Positions 1 through 9,008 of a DNA stretch of 41,551 bases are shown one piece after another. The DNA lies in NCBI GenBank assembly GCA_012270795.1, contig JAAXHO010000107.1, positions 44,528 through 86,078 of the forward strand, written 5' to 3'. The DNA comes from Candidatus Poribacteria bacterium (GTDB taxonomy: Bacteria; Poribacteria; WGA-4E; WGA-3G). The position numbers and the translations under genes were made by a program. Position 1 is the first letter of the stretch, and each line of letters begins with the position of its first letter. The notes below the pieces were generated by a model. That model did not search any database and was not told the origin of the DNA. It saw only the letters and a list, made by a program, of their open reading frames with translations.

Positions 1-298
1 TTAGAAACCCCTCCAACAATATATAAAGCTCTTAAGTTTACACCCGGGGAATGCCATAAGGCATCCATACCGTTGATTTATGGGTTTCGCTGCGCTCTAC
101 CCGACCTACGCATCTAATTCACGAATGTTATGAATATCTGCCAAAATACAGAAACTAAACAACCCTGATCTTCGCTAACAATAGTTGAATAAATAGGGCA
201 GATGTCCTAAACCAATCAATAGCATTAAAAGGACATTCGTTTATGTTTGAAATTATAGCACTTTTTATGGTTTTTTACCACATTTATGCACAACGAGA
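1..298. other. Gene-free, repeat-bearing left edge
   Basis: I see no convincing gene here. The first 20 bases are identical to 14228-14247, which is one arm of a hairpin element near the tRNA, so the window opens inside a dispersed repeat. A second repeat lies at 43-79. The remainder, about 80-298, holds no recognisable coding or RNA feature. Confidence 0.6.
43..79 (-). repeat. Dispersed palindromic repeat, CGGTATGAATGCC family, inverted copy
   Basis: Read on the minus strand this is AAATCAACGGTATGG, then GCC-TTAT-GGC, then ATTCCCCGGG. The same unit occurs at 355-418 (two palindromes in tandem), 4865-4911 and 6011-6070, and in degraded form near 11096-11165. Each copy has a short GCC/GGC-type or GCT/AGC-type stem with a variable loop and ends in CCCCGGG. 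All copies lie between genes. This looks like a REP-like family that moves or is copied as a palindrome; the mechanism is unknown. Confidence 0.65.
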
Positions 299-545
299 GT
301 GTGTAAAGTTTTGGTTACTTGTCTGAACCAGGATTTTCAGATTTTCAAATCAAGAAATCAACGGTATGAATGCCTTTTGGCATTCCCCGGGTATGAATGC
401 TATATAGCATTCCCCGGGATTTCCCTTATCAAGAACTTTTGATGCGCCTTTAGGTTCTTTTTTGAATAGGATATGATGGGAAAAATCCTGGAAATCTGTA
501 AATCCTGAAAATCCTGGTTCAGACATAAGCAAAAACTTTACACAC
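299..545. repeat. Non-coding element with ~48-bp imperfect terminal inverted repeats
   Basis: The left end (299-347) reads GTGTGTAAAGTTTTGG, then TCTGAACCAGGATTTTCAG. The right end (497-545) is the imperfect reverse complement, with CTGAAAATCCTGGTTCAGAC and CAAAAACTTTACACAC. Between the arms lie two tandem palindromes of the CGGTATGAATGCC family (355-418). A related end motif, GCAAAAACTTTACACACCC, recurs alone at 5715-5733. No transposase is encoded, so it would be a non-autonomous, MITE-like element or a folding repeat. The apparent reading frame through it (350-532) follows the repeat and is not a gene. Confidence 0.6.
355..418 (+). repeat. Double copy of the CGGTATGAATGCC palindrome
   Basis: Two palindromes follow each other directly: TATGAATGCC-TTTT-GGCATTCCCCGGG, then TATGAATGCTATATAGCATT followed by CCCCGGG. 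The stems differ in sequence but remain self-complementary, which suggests the fold itself is kept. The pair sits inside the inverted-repeat element 299-545. Confidence 0.6.
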
Positions 546-634
546 CCCTCAATGATTCATGGTTATTCAGTTTTCGGTTTTTCAGGTAGATTTTATCATA
601 AACGTTAGTAATACTATTTGCTTATTTTCAGATA

Positions 635-2693
635 TTAATTTTCTTTATGTGAGACTTTACCCACTGATTGAGGCATAATTTCTGTTACGTCCCAAAATAA
701 GGTGGATCCGTCGTGACTCCCACTTGCGAGTGTTTTTCCATCTGGAGAAAACGCTACGGAAGAAACATCATCTTTATGTCCGAAGAGTATTCGCTCAAGT
801 TTACCTGTCTGTGCATTCCATATATGAATGTTCCATCTATCACAACCGCTGGCTAACAACATACCATCTGGTGAATAAGCAACCGCATGCACCTGATATC
901 CCATCTGCCGTTGATTGTTCATGAGTGTAGATTTGATATTTCCGCTCTCTAAATCCCACAAGTGTATAACACCATTATCAATTCCGCTTGCTAATGTTTT
1001 TCCATCTGGAGAAAACGCAACCGAAAGCACATAATGTAAATTATCAGCAAGTGTGAGTTTTTGCTTACCTGTTGATGCATCCCATAGTCGTATGTTTGCA
1101 TCTAAGCTGCCGCTTGCTAATGTTTTACCGTCTGGTGAATATGCTAATGACCACACAGTTTTGGTGTGTCCAGAAAGAGTCTGCTTCTGGACATTGGTTG
1201 AAACGTCCCACAAGACAATTGTATTTTTGGGACCACTATAGGCAATTGTATTTCCATCTGGGGAAAATGCAACAGAGTGGACATGAAAATTGCGTTGATT
1301 AAAATTCAATGTTTGCTTTTTTATTCCAGTTTGTACATCCCACAATAGAATAGCACCATTAGCCCCTGTAGACACAAGCGTGTTACCGTCTGGTGATATG
1401 CAAGTGAATTGACAGCAGAAGTAAGTCCAGAAAGTGATTTTTTATGTGTATTTGTAGTTACATCCCATAAACGGATGCTATTTCCGTATCCACCCGTAGC
1501 CAGAGTGCTACCATTAGGTGAGTATGCTAAAGACCGGATCCCGTTAGCATGTTCAAGTGTATACTTCAATTTTCCAGTACTTACATCCCAAACATTTAGC
1601 ATGCTGCGTCCACCTACACTTGTAAGTGTCTTACCGTCAGGGGAATAAAGGAGTGATGTAATTCTTGAAACATGTCCGTTAAGTGTCTGCAATTGTTGTC
1701 CTGTTTCTGCGTCCCACATAATAATGGTGTTCCCGTTTCCATTTGCGATTGTTTTACTATCTGGAGAGAAGACAAATGGTGCATGTCCAGCAAGTGTATG
1801 TTTGCGTTTACCACTTAATACATCCCATAAATAGAATTTTATATCCCCATCGGTGCCAGCTGCGAGTGTCTTGCCATCTGGTGAATATTGGACTACATTG
1901 ACATATATATCACAAGTAAGTCTATGTTTAAGAGTACTGTTTTCTGCATCCCACACAAGAATTTTAAAGTCATTTTTTCCTGAACCCTTGGACCAATTGT
2001 TTGGTCTACCAACGCTTGCAAAGGTTTTACCGTCTGGTGAATATACGAGTGAGCCAACCTGATGTATATGGTCAGAAAGAGTCTTCTTGTGTTTTTCTGT
2101 AGTCACATCCCATAAATGGATCTTAGTCTTGTCCCTTATTCTACCTCCACTGTATACGATCTTGGTCCCGTCTGGTGAAAACGTCAAAATAGTACTTTCA
2201 CTTCTATCCCCAATTGTCTTTTTGTGCTGCCCAGTTGTGGCATCCCACAACTGAATTGCATCGCCATGGCTCCAACTTACCAATGTATTTCCATTAGGTA
2301 AGAAACCAAAAGTGGATGGGGAATTGTATTCTATCATATAAGAATTTAATGGTATTGTATAAAGGTATGTTCCAGTTGTTGCATTCATCGAAAAGAGTTC
2401 ATCTCTATTTCTTCCGGTAAGCATTTTACCGTTTGGTGAAAAGGCAACTGAATCAACAGATGCCATAGGACCTGTGTGCAAGGTGCGTTCTTCCCCTGTG
2501 TTGACATCATAGATCCATGTGCCAATAGTGCTTGCCACAACTAATTGCTTACTATCTGGAGAATAGGTAACATCTCTTATCTGTCCTTTCCCAAGCCGTG
2601 CTGAAGCATCCTTTGGTAAGTTTCCATTGCGAGATATTCGGTTTTTTATTTTGAGTGAGTATTTGTTTCTCAACTTGTGTGTGAGTGGAAATA
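635..2693 (-). pseudogene. WD40 repeat protein, second tandem copy, frameshifted and without signal peptide
   Basis: The translation is a long chain of WD40 blades (repeated SPDGKTLASG...IRLWD), a beta-propeller scaffold. Its N-terminus carries the conserved lead-in LPKDASARLGKG, homologous to LPEGVNARLGKG of the upstream copy. No signal peptide precedes this lead-in; the bases before it are the 3' end of copy one, as if a deletion had joined the two genes. The frame is broken twice. Near 2620-2630 there is an apparent extra A between QW and NLPKD. Near 1396 one base is missing (Ala-Tyr-Ser becomes Ala-Tyr-His), which splits the reading frame into a 5' part ending at 1321 and a 3' part from about 1375 to 635. 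Either this is a decayed gene or the consensus has errors. Function unknown; such proteins usually bind proteins at the cell surface or in the periplasm. Confidence 0.7.
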
Positions 2694-2695
2694 TC

Positions 2696-4718
2696 CTACA
2701 GCAATATCGTGCCGTCATCACTAATGCTTGCTAATTCTCCGCCATCAGGAGAAAAAGCAACTGAAGTAACACTGTCCAAATGTCCTATAAGAGTTGTTTT
2801 GTATTGTCCAGTCTGCGCGTGCCACAAACTAATAGTATTATCTTGATTTCCACATGCGAGCATTTTATTATCCGGTGAATAAGCAAAAGAAGTAATTTTT
2901 CCTGTAGGTATAGTAATTTTTTGTTGAAGCGTTCCAGTTTCCGTATTCCAAAGATAGATAAGATTATTGGAACTTGCTCCTCCGACGATTTTCCCATCAG
3001 GAGAAAATGTAATGGAATTAATTCCAAAAATTTACCTTGTATAATACCTTCTCTGATAAACTGTAAATTAATTGTTCTGATAAGTTGTTGGTTTTGAGCG
3101 TTCAATATGTTAATCTCTGAATACATGCCATTTTCTTGAATGTGTCCATCGGTTGTGCCGCTAATCAGAATGCTACTATCCGAGGAATAACCCAAGAAGG
3201 TGGATGGATAATTATGGTCTATGAACGTTTGTTGATGACCTTCGCGATTCAGATCCCAGAAATGAATATTGCCACTGCTACTACCGCCAACAAGTGTTTT
3301 CCCATCTATAGAATATGCTATAATGCGGTGATAGTGTGTGGATTGCTATTTTGATTATTCTCATCAGGGGGTTGTGCTAAATCATCTGTTACCTTGAATT
3401 TCAGTTTGAGCTGGCCTCTATCCGTTTCCCATAGGCGTATGGTATTGTCCTTATTTGCTATTGCGAGTGTGGTTCCATCTGGGGAATAAGCGAGGGGAGT
3501 TGCCAACCCTTTGATAATATTCAATCTGTTATGTCTATGAGATAATTTCGGTGTTTGTTTGTCATTCAGACTTTCAATAAGTTCCAGTTTGTGTTGGAAT
3601 GTTTGAGTATCCCACACAGATACGTCACCTCTTTTATTCATACATGCAAGAGTTTTGCCGTTTGGTGAAAATGTTAGGAAGTTGAAACTATGTATATGTC
3701 CTGTAAATATGCGTTTTGGCAATTGACTCACTGCACCCCACAGACGAATATTTCCATCTAAACTTGCAGTGGCGAAAATGTTACCATCTGGAGAATATAC
3801 AACTGATGTCACCTTGTCTGTATGTCCTTCAAGGGTTCGTTTGTGTTCACCTGTTGTTTTATCCCACAAGTTTAATTTACCGTCATGACTTCCAGTAACA
3901 ATAGTGCTATTATTTTTTGAAAATGCTAACGAATAGATAGAACTTTTAGATTGTATAGCAAATGATTTTAATTTTCTATTATCTATGTTCCAGATACGCA
4001 TCTTACCGTCACACCAACTTGCCAACGTCTTTCCATCCGCAGAGAATGCAACAGACATCATATAATCCAAGTATTCCTTAGGGGAACCATGGCGTTTGTG
4101 TGCGTTAAGCATCTCTATTTTTTGTTGTTTTAGAGTATCCCACACGTGTAAGTTGCCTTTTTTGCTACTACCTATAAGAGTATTACCATCTGGAGAATAC
4201 ACAACTGAAGTGATTTCAGTAAACACATTCTTATACAGTTTCTGGTGTTGCCAGTTTTTAACATCCCATGTATAGATTCCATCATCCCCTCCACTTGCAA
4301 GCGTTTTGCCATCCGGTGAATACACGACAGAATTAACTGCTCCTTTATGTCCTTGAAGTGTTTTTATGTGTTTTAGATTTTCCATATCCCATAGTCGGAT
4401 TGTCCAATCAAGGCTTCCACTTGCAAGCGTTTTGCCGTCAGGAGAATATTCGATTGAGGTAACCAATTCTGTATGTCCACTAAGAAGTGCTTCTTCAGTG
4501 CCAGTTTGTACGTTATATAGCCAGATGCCGATAGAGGTTGCGACAGCGAGTTGGTTTCCATCAGGAGAAAACGTCATGTCCGTAATCCATCCTTTACCAA
4601 GACGTGCGTTGACACCTTCGGGTAAACCCCATTGGTTGTAGTCCTGTGTTATACCGTTTTGGTTAAGTATAAGAAAAAATATTAGCAGGCTTAGTATGGT
4701 CATAAATGGCTTTTTCAT
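2696..4718 (-). pseudogene. Secreted WD40 repeat protein, first tandem copy, with frameshifts and a nonsense codon
   Basis: The start chosen is the ATG at 4718: GAGGAG lies about 8 nt upstream and the protein opens with a signal peptide (MKKPFMTILSLLIFFLIL). An upstream extension to 4871 only translates a hairpin repeat. The mature part begins QWGLPEGVNARLGKG and continues as many WD40 blades. An uninterrupted frame runs to 3318. WD40 coding then continues in other frames: a shift near 3325-3345 in a CACACA run, another near 3026-3033 in an A5T3 tract, and finally a TAG at 2696-2698 where the blade motif ILLWD needs TGG (Trp). With three lesions the 3' end is not translated as one chain. The 3318-4718 part could still make a truncated secreted propeller protein. 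Confidence 0.75.
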
Positions 4719-4803
4719 CTTATGACTCCTCGTGGAAAATACAATTTTTGGGACTGCATCTAAATTATAGTGAAATCTAAAATTACTATTACATTGCGGT
4801 AGG

Positions 4804-4866
4804 TTGCGGTTTCCTAACCAATGCAGAATACGCGTGTGGTATTCTGCATTGGTTAGGAAACCGCAA
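4804..4866. repeat. Long perfect hairpin, 27-bp arms with 9-nt loop
   Basis: The arms 4804-4830 and 4840-4866 are perfect reverse complements (TTGCGGTTTCCTAACCAATG... on the left) around the loop CGCGTGTGG. It lies about 85 bp upstream of the WD40 start at 4718. A second hairpin at 11130-11154 carries the reverse-complement loop CCACACGCG with different outer stem bases. This is therefore a dispersed element with a kept loop and diverged, still-paired stems. It could fold in the WD40 leader RNA. Confidence 0.75.
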
Positions 4867-4911
4867 ACCAACGGTATGAATGCCTTATGGCATTCCCCGC
4901 TTACCGGGGAG
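4865..4911 (+). repeat. CGGTATGAATGCC-family palindrome
   Basis: AAACCAACGGTATGAATGCC-TTAT-GGCATTCCCCG, followed by CTTACCGGGGAG, so CCCCG and CGGGG form a second small stem. It abuts the right arm of the 27-bp hairpin, making a composite of two repeat types. Confidence 0.6.
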
Positions 4912-4993
4912 TGTGCACATATTTTTAGATTTCACTATATATCTTAAGTTTAACAATGTTTGAAGTGTAAATCAAGGTATTTCAGTATTGGTC

Positions 4994-5084
4994 CCAGAAG
5001 CATTCAATTGTTGAAATGTACTCTTGAAGTAGGGTTTTCAAATTGTTGAGCGTGTGTAATTTATTGACAATTGAATGCTTCTGG
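4994..5084. repeat. 91-bp element with perfect 18-bp terminal inverted repeats
   Basis: CCAGAAGCATTCAATTGT at 4994-5011 is the exact reverse complement of 5067-5084. The interior is AT-rich and non-coding. The inner part of the end motif, ACAATTGAATGC, also occurs at 12025-12036 (single) and at both ends of the element at 14151-14275 (imperfect on the left). A small non-autonomous element family is the likely explanation. Confidence 0.65.
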
Positions 5085-5103
5085 TTGTGTATCTTGTCCC
5101 GAA

Positions 5104-5640
5104 CATGGAATTTTTTAGTTGTTTTTTTTTGGGTTTTTGACTTTTTTCATAAGTGTTCTCGATCCCGTAGTGGTATAGATTTATGAAGGTTTTATGAATT
5201 TACGAAATTTTGAAAAAAACAACTAAATGGGTTTTTTTATTGTTTTTTTGTAGTGTATTTTGTTTTGGATTTGTCAGCTGCTTTTATGTTATACCATTTC
5301 TATTTAATTTTCTCTCATTAGTGGTTGTTATACCAATTCAAATAAATATTGTCCCATTAAGGAATTCTACTGTTATTGCTGATTGGAGGTCCTCTCTTCG
5401 GTAGGAGCGACCTCCCGGTCGCGACCGGGAGGTCGCTCCTACCAGATATCAGCAACTAATGAGATATAATATATTAGAAATGGTATAATCCCAAAACGAC
5501 ATATTGCGAATTTTTTTTGATTTTTGGTGCGGTTTTTTGTTTGTATTTTTGGTTTTGCATAGCGTTCTTGTTGTGTGCTTATTTTTTGTATATATTATAA
5601 GTGATTTTTAGTGCATTTTGTAGTTTTTTGGGTGTCTGTT
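5104..5640. other. T-rich gene-free stretch
   Basis: The plus strand is strikingly T-rich with many T5-T11 runs, interrupted by the MITE-like element at 5289-5488. A frame from 5210 begins like a signal sequence, but its composition follows the T-tracts and it ends inside the repeat, so I do not call a gene. No promoter or RNA was recognised with confidence. Confidence 0.5.
5289..5488 (+). mobile_element. MITE-like element, copy 1, with 44-bp perfect palindrome
   Basis: The ends are TTATACCATTTCTA (5289-5302) and its exact reverse complement (5475-5488). Similarity continues inward (CTCATTAGT at the same spacing), giving imperfect terminal inverted repeats of about 34 bp. The centre (5400-5443) is a perfect 44-bp palindrome starting GGTAGGAGCGACCTCCCGG. 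No protein is encoded. A second, shorter copy of the interior lies inverted at 5796-5956. The TTATACC ends and lack of coding fit a MITE; I cannot see an unambiguous target-site duplication. Confidence 0.65.
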
Positions 5641-5795
5641 TATTGGGATTTCCAATATATATCCGATAGGTTTGGGGTAAGGGTGAATCATGCGTGATTC
5701 AGACAAAAAGGATGGCAAAAACTTTACACACCCTGTGACAATATTTACCTTGACACTTGAGACTGAACCTGTTATCATAACGCAAGAATAGAATC

Positions 5796-5956
5796 TAATA
5801 CCATTTCTAAAAAATAAGATGCCATTTGTCAAAATGTTCTGGTAGGAGCGACCTCCCGGTCGCGACCGGGAGGTCGCTCCTACCGAAGAGAGACCTCCAA
5901 CTAACGATAAAAGTGAAATTCCTTAATGGAACAATATTAATTTGAATTAGTATAAT
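5796..5956 (-). mobile_element. MITE-like element, copy 2, inverted and lacking the outer ~40 bp
   Basis: Read on the minus strand it matches copy 1 from ATTCAAAT-AATATTG and CCATTAAGGAATT through TTGGAGGTC, TCTCTTCGG and the 44-bp palindrome (5841-5884), ending TAGAAATGGTATTA. The palindrome is identical in both copies while flanking bases differ at many positions, so the palindrome is either young, selected, or gene-converted. The two copies face each other about 300 bp apart. Confidence 0.65.
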
Positions 5957-6010
5957 ACACCAAACACAAAAAATCGGGTCATCTGTGAATCAGACCAAGC
6001 GACTAAATTA

Positions 6011-6070
6011 AAATCAACAGTATGAATGCTCTATAGCATTCCCCGGGTATGAATGCTATAGAACATTCGC
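6011..6070 (+). repeat. CGGTATGAATGCC-family palindrome pair
   Basis: AAATCAACAGTATGAATGCT, then CTATAGCATTCCCCGGG, then a second, partly broken unit TATGAATGCTATAGAACATTC. It lies 55 bp upstream of the SixA-like gene and might sit in its leader. Confidence 0.55.
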
Positions 6071-6124
6071 TACCTACAAGGTGTGCGATGCTAATTTGAA
6101 GTTTATTGTGAGGTAATTGTCTGT

Positions 6125-6622
6125 ATGAAAAGCCTTCTCATACTTAGACATGTGAAATCCAGTTGGGATAATCCTGGCTTATCTGATTATGACCGACCGT
6201 TGAACAAACGTGGTAAGCGGGATGCGCCGCGCATGGGAAAACACATTCGGCAAGAAAAGCTTGTTCCTGACCGTATTCTCACGTCTTCGGCGAAGCGTGC
6301 AAGAAAAACTGCATCTAAGGTTGCAAAGGCATGTGGTTATAAAAGTAAAATCAAGCGTTTGGATAATTTTTACCATGCACCACCGAGTGTCTATATTGAA
6401 GAATTACAGGTGTTACGCAGTAAGTATCAACGCGTGATGGTTGTTGGACATAATCCGACAATGGAACAACTTGTGCGACATCTAACAGGACAGATTTTGC
6501 CGATGCCTACTGCTGCTCTTGCGCACATTGAACTACCAATTGAGAATTGGGACATGCTTGATTTCTCTACCAGAGGTAAACTGGTTAACCTATGGACACC
6601 CAAAACACTCTTCACAGATTGA
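6125..6622 (+). CDS. sixA: SixA-like phosphohistidine phosphatase (histidine phosphatase superfamily)
   Basis: A 165-residue protein with the branch-1 histidine phosphatase signature LRHVKSSW at residues 7-14, where His9 would be phosphorylated. R30-G-K-R follows a conserved DRPLN-x-RG motif typical of SixA, and a second catalytic His lies in GHNPTMEQL (His109). Members of this family remove phosphate from phosphohistidine in phosphorelay or phosphotransfer proteins. GAGG lies about 11 nt before the ATG, a loose ribosome site. The 3' end overlaps the start of the following secreted-protein gene by 31 nt, so the two are probably cotranscribed, although no functional link is evident. The substrate is not known. 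Confidence 0.88.
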   Translation: MKSLLILRHVKSSWDNPGLSDYDRPLNKRGKRDAPRMGKHIRQEKLVPDRILTSSAKRARKTASKVAKACGYKSKIKRLDNFYHAPPSVYIEELQVLRSKYQRVMVVGHNPTMEQLVRHLTGQILPMPTAALAHIELPIENWDMLDFSTRGKLVNLWTPKTLFTD

Positions 6623-7989
6623 GTTCTCTATCTGTTAGGTTCTTACTATTCCTCTTTTTTGGATTTTTCCTTCTTTTGCATCCCTTTGCTGCTTCTGAAA
6701 TTACTGTGGTTACATCTGCTAAAGATGGGCAATTCTTTCCATCAGTTGTGGAAGATGGCAAAGGGGGTGTTATTGTGGTTTGGGAAGATCACCGCACTGG
6801 AAAAGATTGGGATGTTTATGCCCAACGAATGGTGAAAAACAGAACCTTTTGGCAACCCAATGGTCTCTCATTATCACGTAAGGAAAGAAATCAGCGGCGT
6901 TTACGAACAGTCCGAAACGGTTCACATGCAATTGTTGCTTGGAACGATAGACGGCATGGAAGTAGTTGGGATATATATGCGCAAGCGGTGAATCTTGATG
7001 GGAAAGTGCTATGGGAAGTTGATGGAATACCTCTTTGTACAAATGCTGCCGACCAGTCTACACAAGCGATCTTGAGCGATGGTAAGGGGGGTGCGATTGT
7101 TGTGTGGGAGGATGAGCGTAGGAGTTCCGAATTCCAGGACCTTTATATGCAGCATATCAATCCGGAAGGGAAAGTGAGGTGGGAAAGTGACGGTATTCCC
7201 GTTTTTCCATCTGAATCACTGCAAAGTGATCCGATCCTAATTGCTGACGGACAAAACGGGTTTTATGTTGTGTGGTGGGATGTTGTGGGTTATGATGCGT
7301 GGCATATCATGGCATATCGGTTGAACTTTGATGGTGAACCGTTATGGGACGCGCCGTTGCTAATTAAACCTGCAGATGGCATGCAAGGTGAACCGCGTGT
7401 TATTTCTGATGGGGATGGTGGCATTATTGTTGTCTGGCAGATATATGAGAATTTCATCAACGATCAGCTCTATGGACAACGTATCACTGCTGATGGCAAG
7501 AAACTGTGGCAAGATGAAGGTGTACCCATCTGTACTGCTGATGGAATTCAAAAACACGCCACAATTGTGAATGATGGAGAACAAGGCATCATTGTTGTAT
7601 GGCGTGATGAACGCGATATTTTTGGTGACCTATATATGCAGGGTGTCCGTTCTGATGGCACATTAGCGTGGGCAAAGGATGGTATTCCACTTTGCACAGC
7701 AGGTGGACATCAAGATAAACCCTTCATCATCCGAACTGCAGCAGATCAGTTTTTTGTTGCCTGGTTAGATTTTAGAGGAGATTTCGGTGAGGAGAGTAAA
7801 GATGCAATCTACTGTCAGCAAATTGACATGCGGGGGAAACTCTTGTGGCACGAGGATGGTTTGCCGATTTCGACGAGTGAGGGACAGCATTCACCGCCTG
7901 TTGTTGTAGGTGTTGGTAATGGGGAGTGGGTTGTTGTATGGAGTAACAGTGAACGAGATAATGGAGATATATATCTGAAGTGGTTTTAG
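6592..7989 (+). CDS. Secreted repeat protein, probable beta-propeller
   Basis: 465 residues. The N-terminus has a basic start and a long hydrophobic segment (FLLFLFFGFFLLLHPFAAS), a signal peptide with likely cleavage after AAS near residue 35. The rest consists of seven or so repeats of about 50-60 residues with the pattern GG-IVVWxDxR-(DIYAQ)-G-xWxxDGxPLCTAxGxQ. The WxD/DxR and aromatic positions resemble beta-propeller blades; I do not recognise a named family with certainty. It is likely exported to the periplasm or cell surface. The start chosen is the ATG inside the sixA 3' end; a later TTG would also preserve the signal peptide. It converges with the TPR gene downstream, with only about 20 bp between stops. 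Confidence 0.8.
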   Translation: MDTQNTLHRLSSLSVRFLLFLFFGFFLLLHPFAASEITVVTSAKDGQFFPSVVEDGKGGVIVVWEDHRTGKDWDVYAQRMVKNRTFWQPNGLSLSRKERNQRRLRTVRNGSHAIVAWNDRRHGSSWDIYAQAVNLDGKVLWEVDGIPLCTNAADQSTQAILSDGKGGAIVVWEDERRSSEFQDLYMQHINPEGKVRWESDGIPVFPSESLQSDPILIADGQNGFYVVWWDVVGYDAWHIMAYRLNFDGEPLWDAPLLIKPADGMQGEPRVISDGDGGIIVVWQIYENFINDQLYGQRITADGKKLWQDEGVPICTADGIQKHATIVNDGEQGIIVVWRDERDIFGDLYMQGVRSDGTLAWAKDGIPLCTAGGHQDKPFIIRTAADQFFVAWLDFRGDFGEESKDAIYCQQIDMRGKLLWHEDGLPISTSEGQHSPPVVVGVGNGEWVVVWSNSERDNGDIYLKWF

Positions 7990-8010
7990 ACTTATTTTTT
8001 GGTCAAAACC

Positions 8011-8958
8011 TTATCTTTTCCACCAAGGTTTTTTATCCTGATATGAAGCCATTAGTTTTGAGATTATTTTGTCTTTTTTGTCTAATTTCAACACATTTTC
8101 ACATGCATCAATTATCTTCTGTTTGTCGGAATCTGCACCATTTTCTTGATATAAGTGATGGTATGTCTGTGCAATAGCAGTATAATATCCTATCCTATCA
8201 ATATTGTCGGGTACTTCCGCGGGTGGTTCACTAATAGTTGCAGCCGCCTCATGCCACGACTCAAGTGCAGCGTAGCAAATAACCATCTGATATAATGGAT
8301 ATTGATTGGATTTATCAAGCCAATACGCTTGTTCATAACATTTTATCGCTTCGGAGTGGGCAGAATTATTATTATGTAGTTGTGCAAGTGCGATATAAAA
8401 CGCGTGTAATCCAATATCTGCAATAGAGTATAGTTCAACTCCTGTATTGATAAGCCATTCCCTTTCTATAAGAAAATCAATTGCAGAATTCCGTTCTGGT
8501 TCAGTGATACTGATGTCTGTCAGTAGATGTTTTGCGACTGCAGCGTTTGGGAATATTTTTGTACGGCTTTTCATCAGTGGATATGCTTGTATTGGTTTAT
8601 CCATTGCTATGAGTTTGATGCCGGTTGCGATGCGAAAAAGTGATACAATTTGATCGCTGTTTTGGCGTGACATTTGGTCTGTAATTTGCTCTTGGTTCTG
8701 AGTGAAGTGTAGATTGAGATTGTCAACCGCATCTCTGATTTCTGTGTTTTCAGGATTTAGTTTGTGTGCTTGGGATAAGAACCTTTGTGCAGCGAAGAGT
8801 TCACCCCATTCTTGATAGATGTGTCCGAGTCTAAAATGTGCGGAGCCAAGTGTTGTTGGTTCGTTTTCGTAGCGGATGACATCTTCATAAGCTTGTATTG
8901 CTTCTGCTGTTTTCGCGTCGGATTCTAATTTTTTGGCTCGTTCAAGTAGGTTTGACAT
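8011..8958 (-). CDS. Tetratricopeptide-repeat protein
   Basis: 315 residues, no signal peptide or membrane segment. TPR-like helical pairs are visible at residues ~4-75 (AKTAEAIQAYEDVI; AHFRLGHIYQEWGELFAAQR) and ~195-235 (EAIKCYEQAYWLDKS). The middle is helical and less regular. TPR arrays bind partner proteins; there is no catalytic motif. The gene starts 50 bp after the holB stop on the same strand and is probably cotranscribed with it. No more specific function can be read. Confidence 0.8.
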   Translation of the reverse strand: MSNLLERAKKLESDAKTAEAIQAYEDVIRYENEPTTLGSAHFRLGHIYQEWGELFAAQRFLSQAHKLNPENTEIRDAVDNLNLHFTQNQEQITDQMSRQNSDQIVSLFRIATGIKLIAMDKPIQAYPLMKSRTKIFPNAAVAKHLLTDISITEPERNSAIDFLIEREWLINTGVELYSIADIGLHAFYIALAQLHNNNSAHSEAIKCYEQAYWLDKSNQYPLYQMVICYAALESWHEAAATISEPPAEVPDNIDRIGYYTAIAQTYHHLYQENGADSDKQKIIDACENVLKLDKKDKIISKLMASYQDKKPWWKR

Positions 8959-9008
8959 AGAATTATGGAGTATTAAATTCTTGAAAATGAATTAAATCAA
9001 AAAGTGAT

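Noticed and set aside
2696-2698. TAG as a recoded amino acid (for example pyrrolysine) in the WD40 protein
   Set aside because: The position is a structural Trp of the WD motif and several frameshifts are nearby; simple TGG-to-TAG change is enough.
4719-4871. 51-residue N-terminal extension of the WD40 protein
   Set aside because: It translates the 27-bp hairpin; the ATG at 4718 has a strong ribosome site and starts a signal peptide.
5210-5404. Plus-strand frame resembling a signal peptide
   Set aside because: Composition follows a T-rich tract and the frame ends within the MITE-like element; no homology or clear ribosome site.
7980-8060. Terminator between the convergent genes
   Set aside because: Only weak GGTTTT/AAAACC complementarity with a long loop; not convincing.
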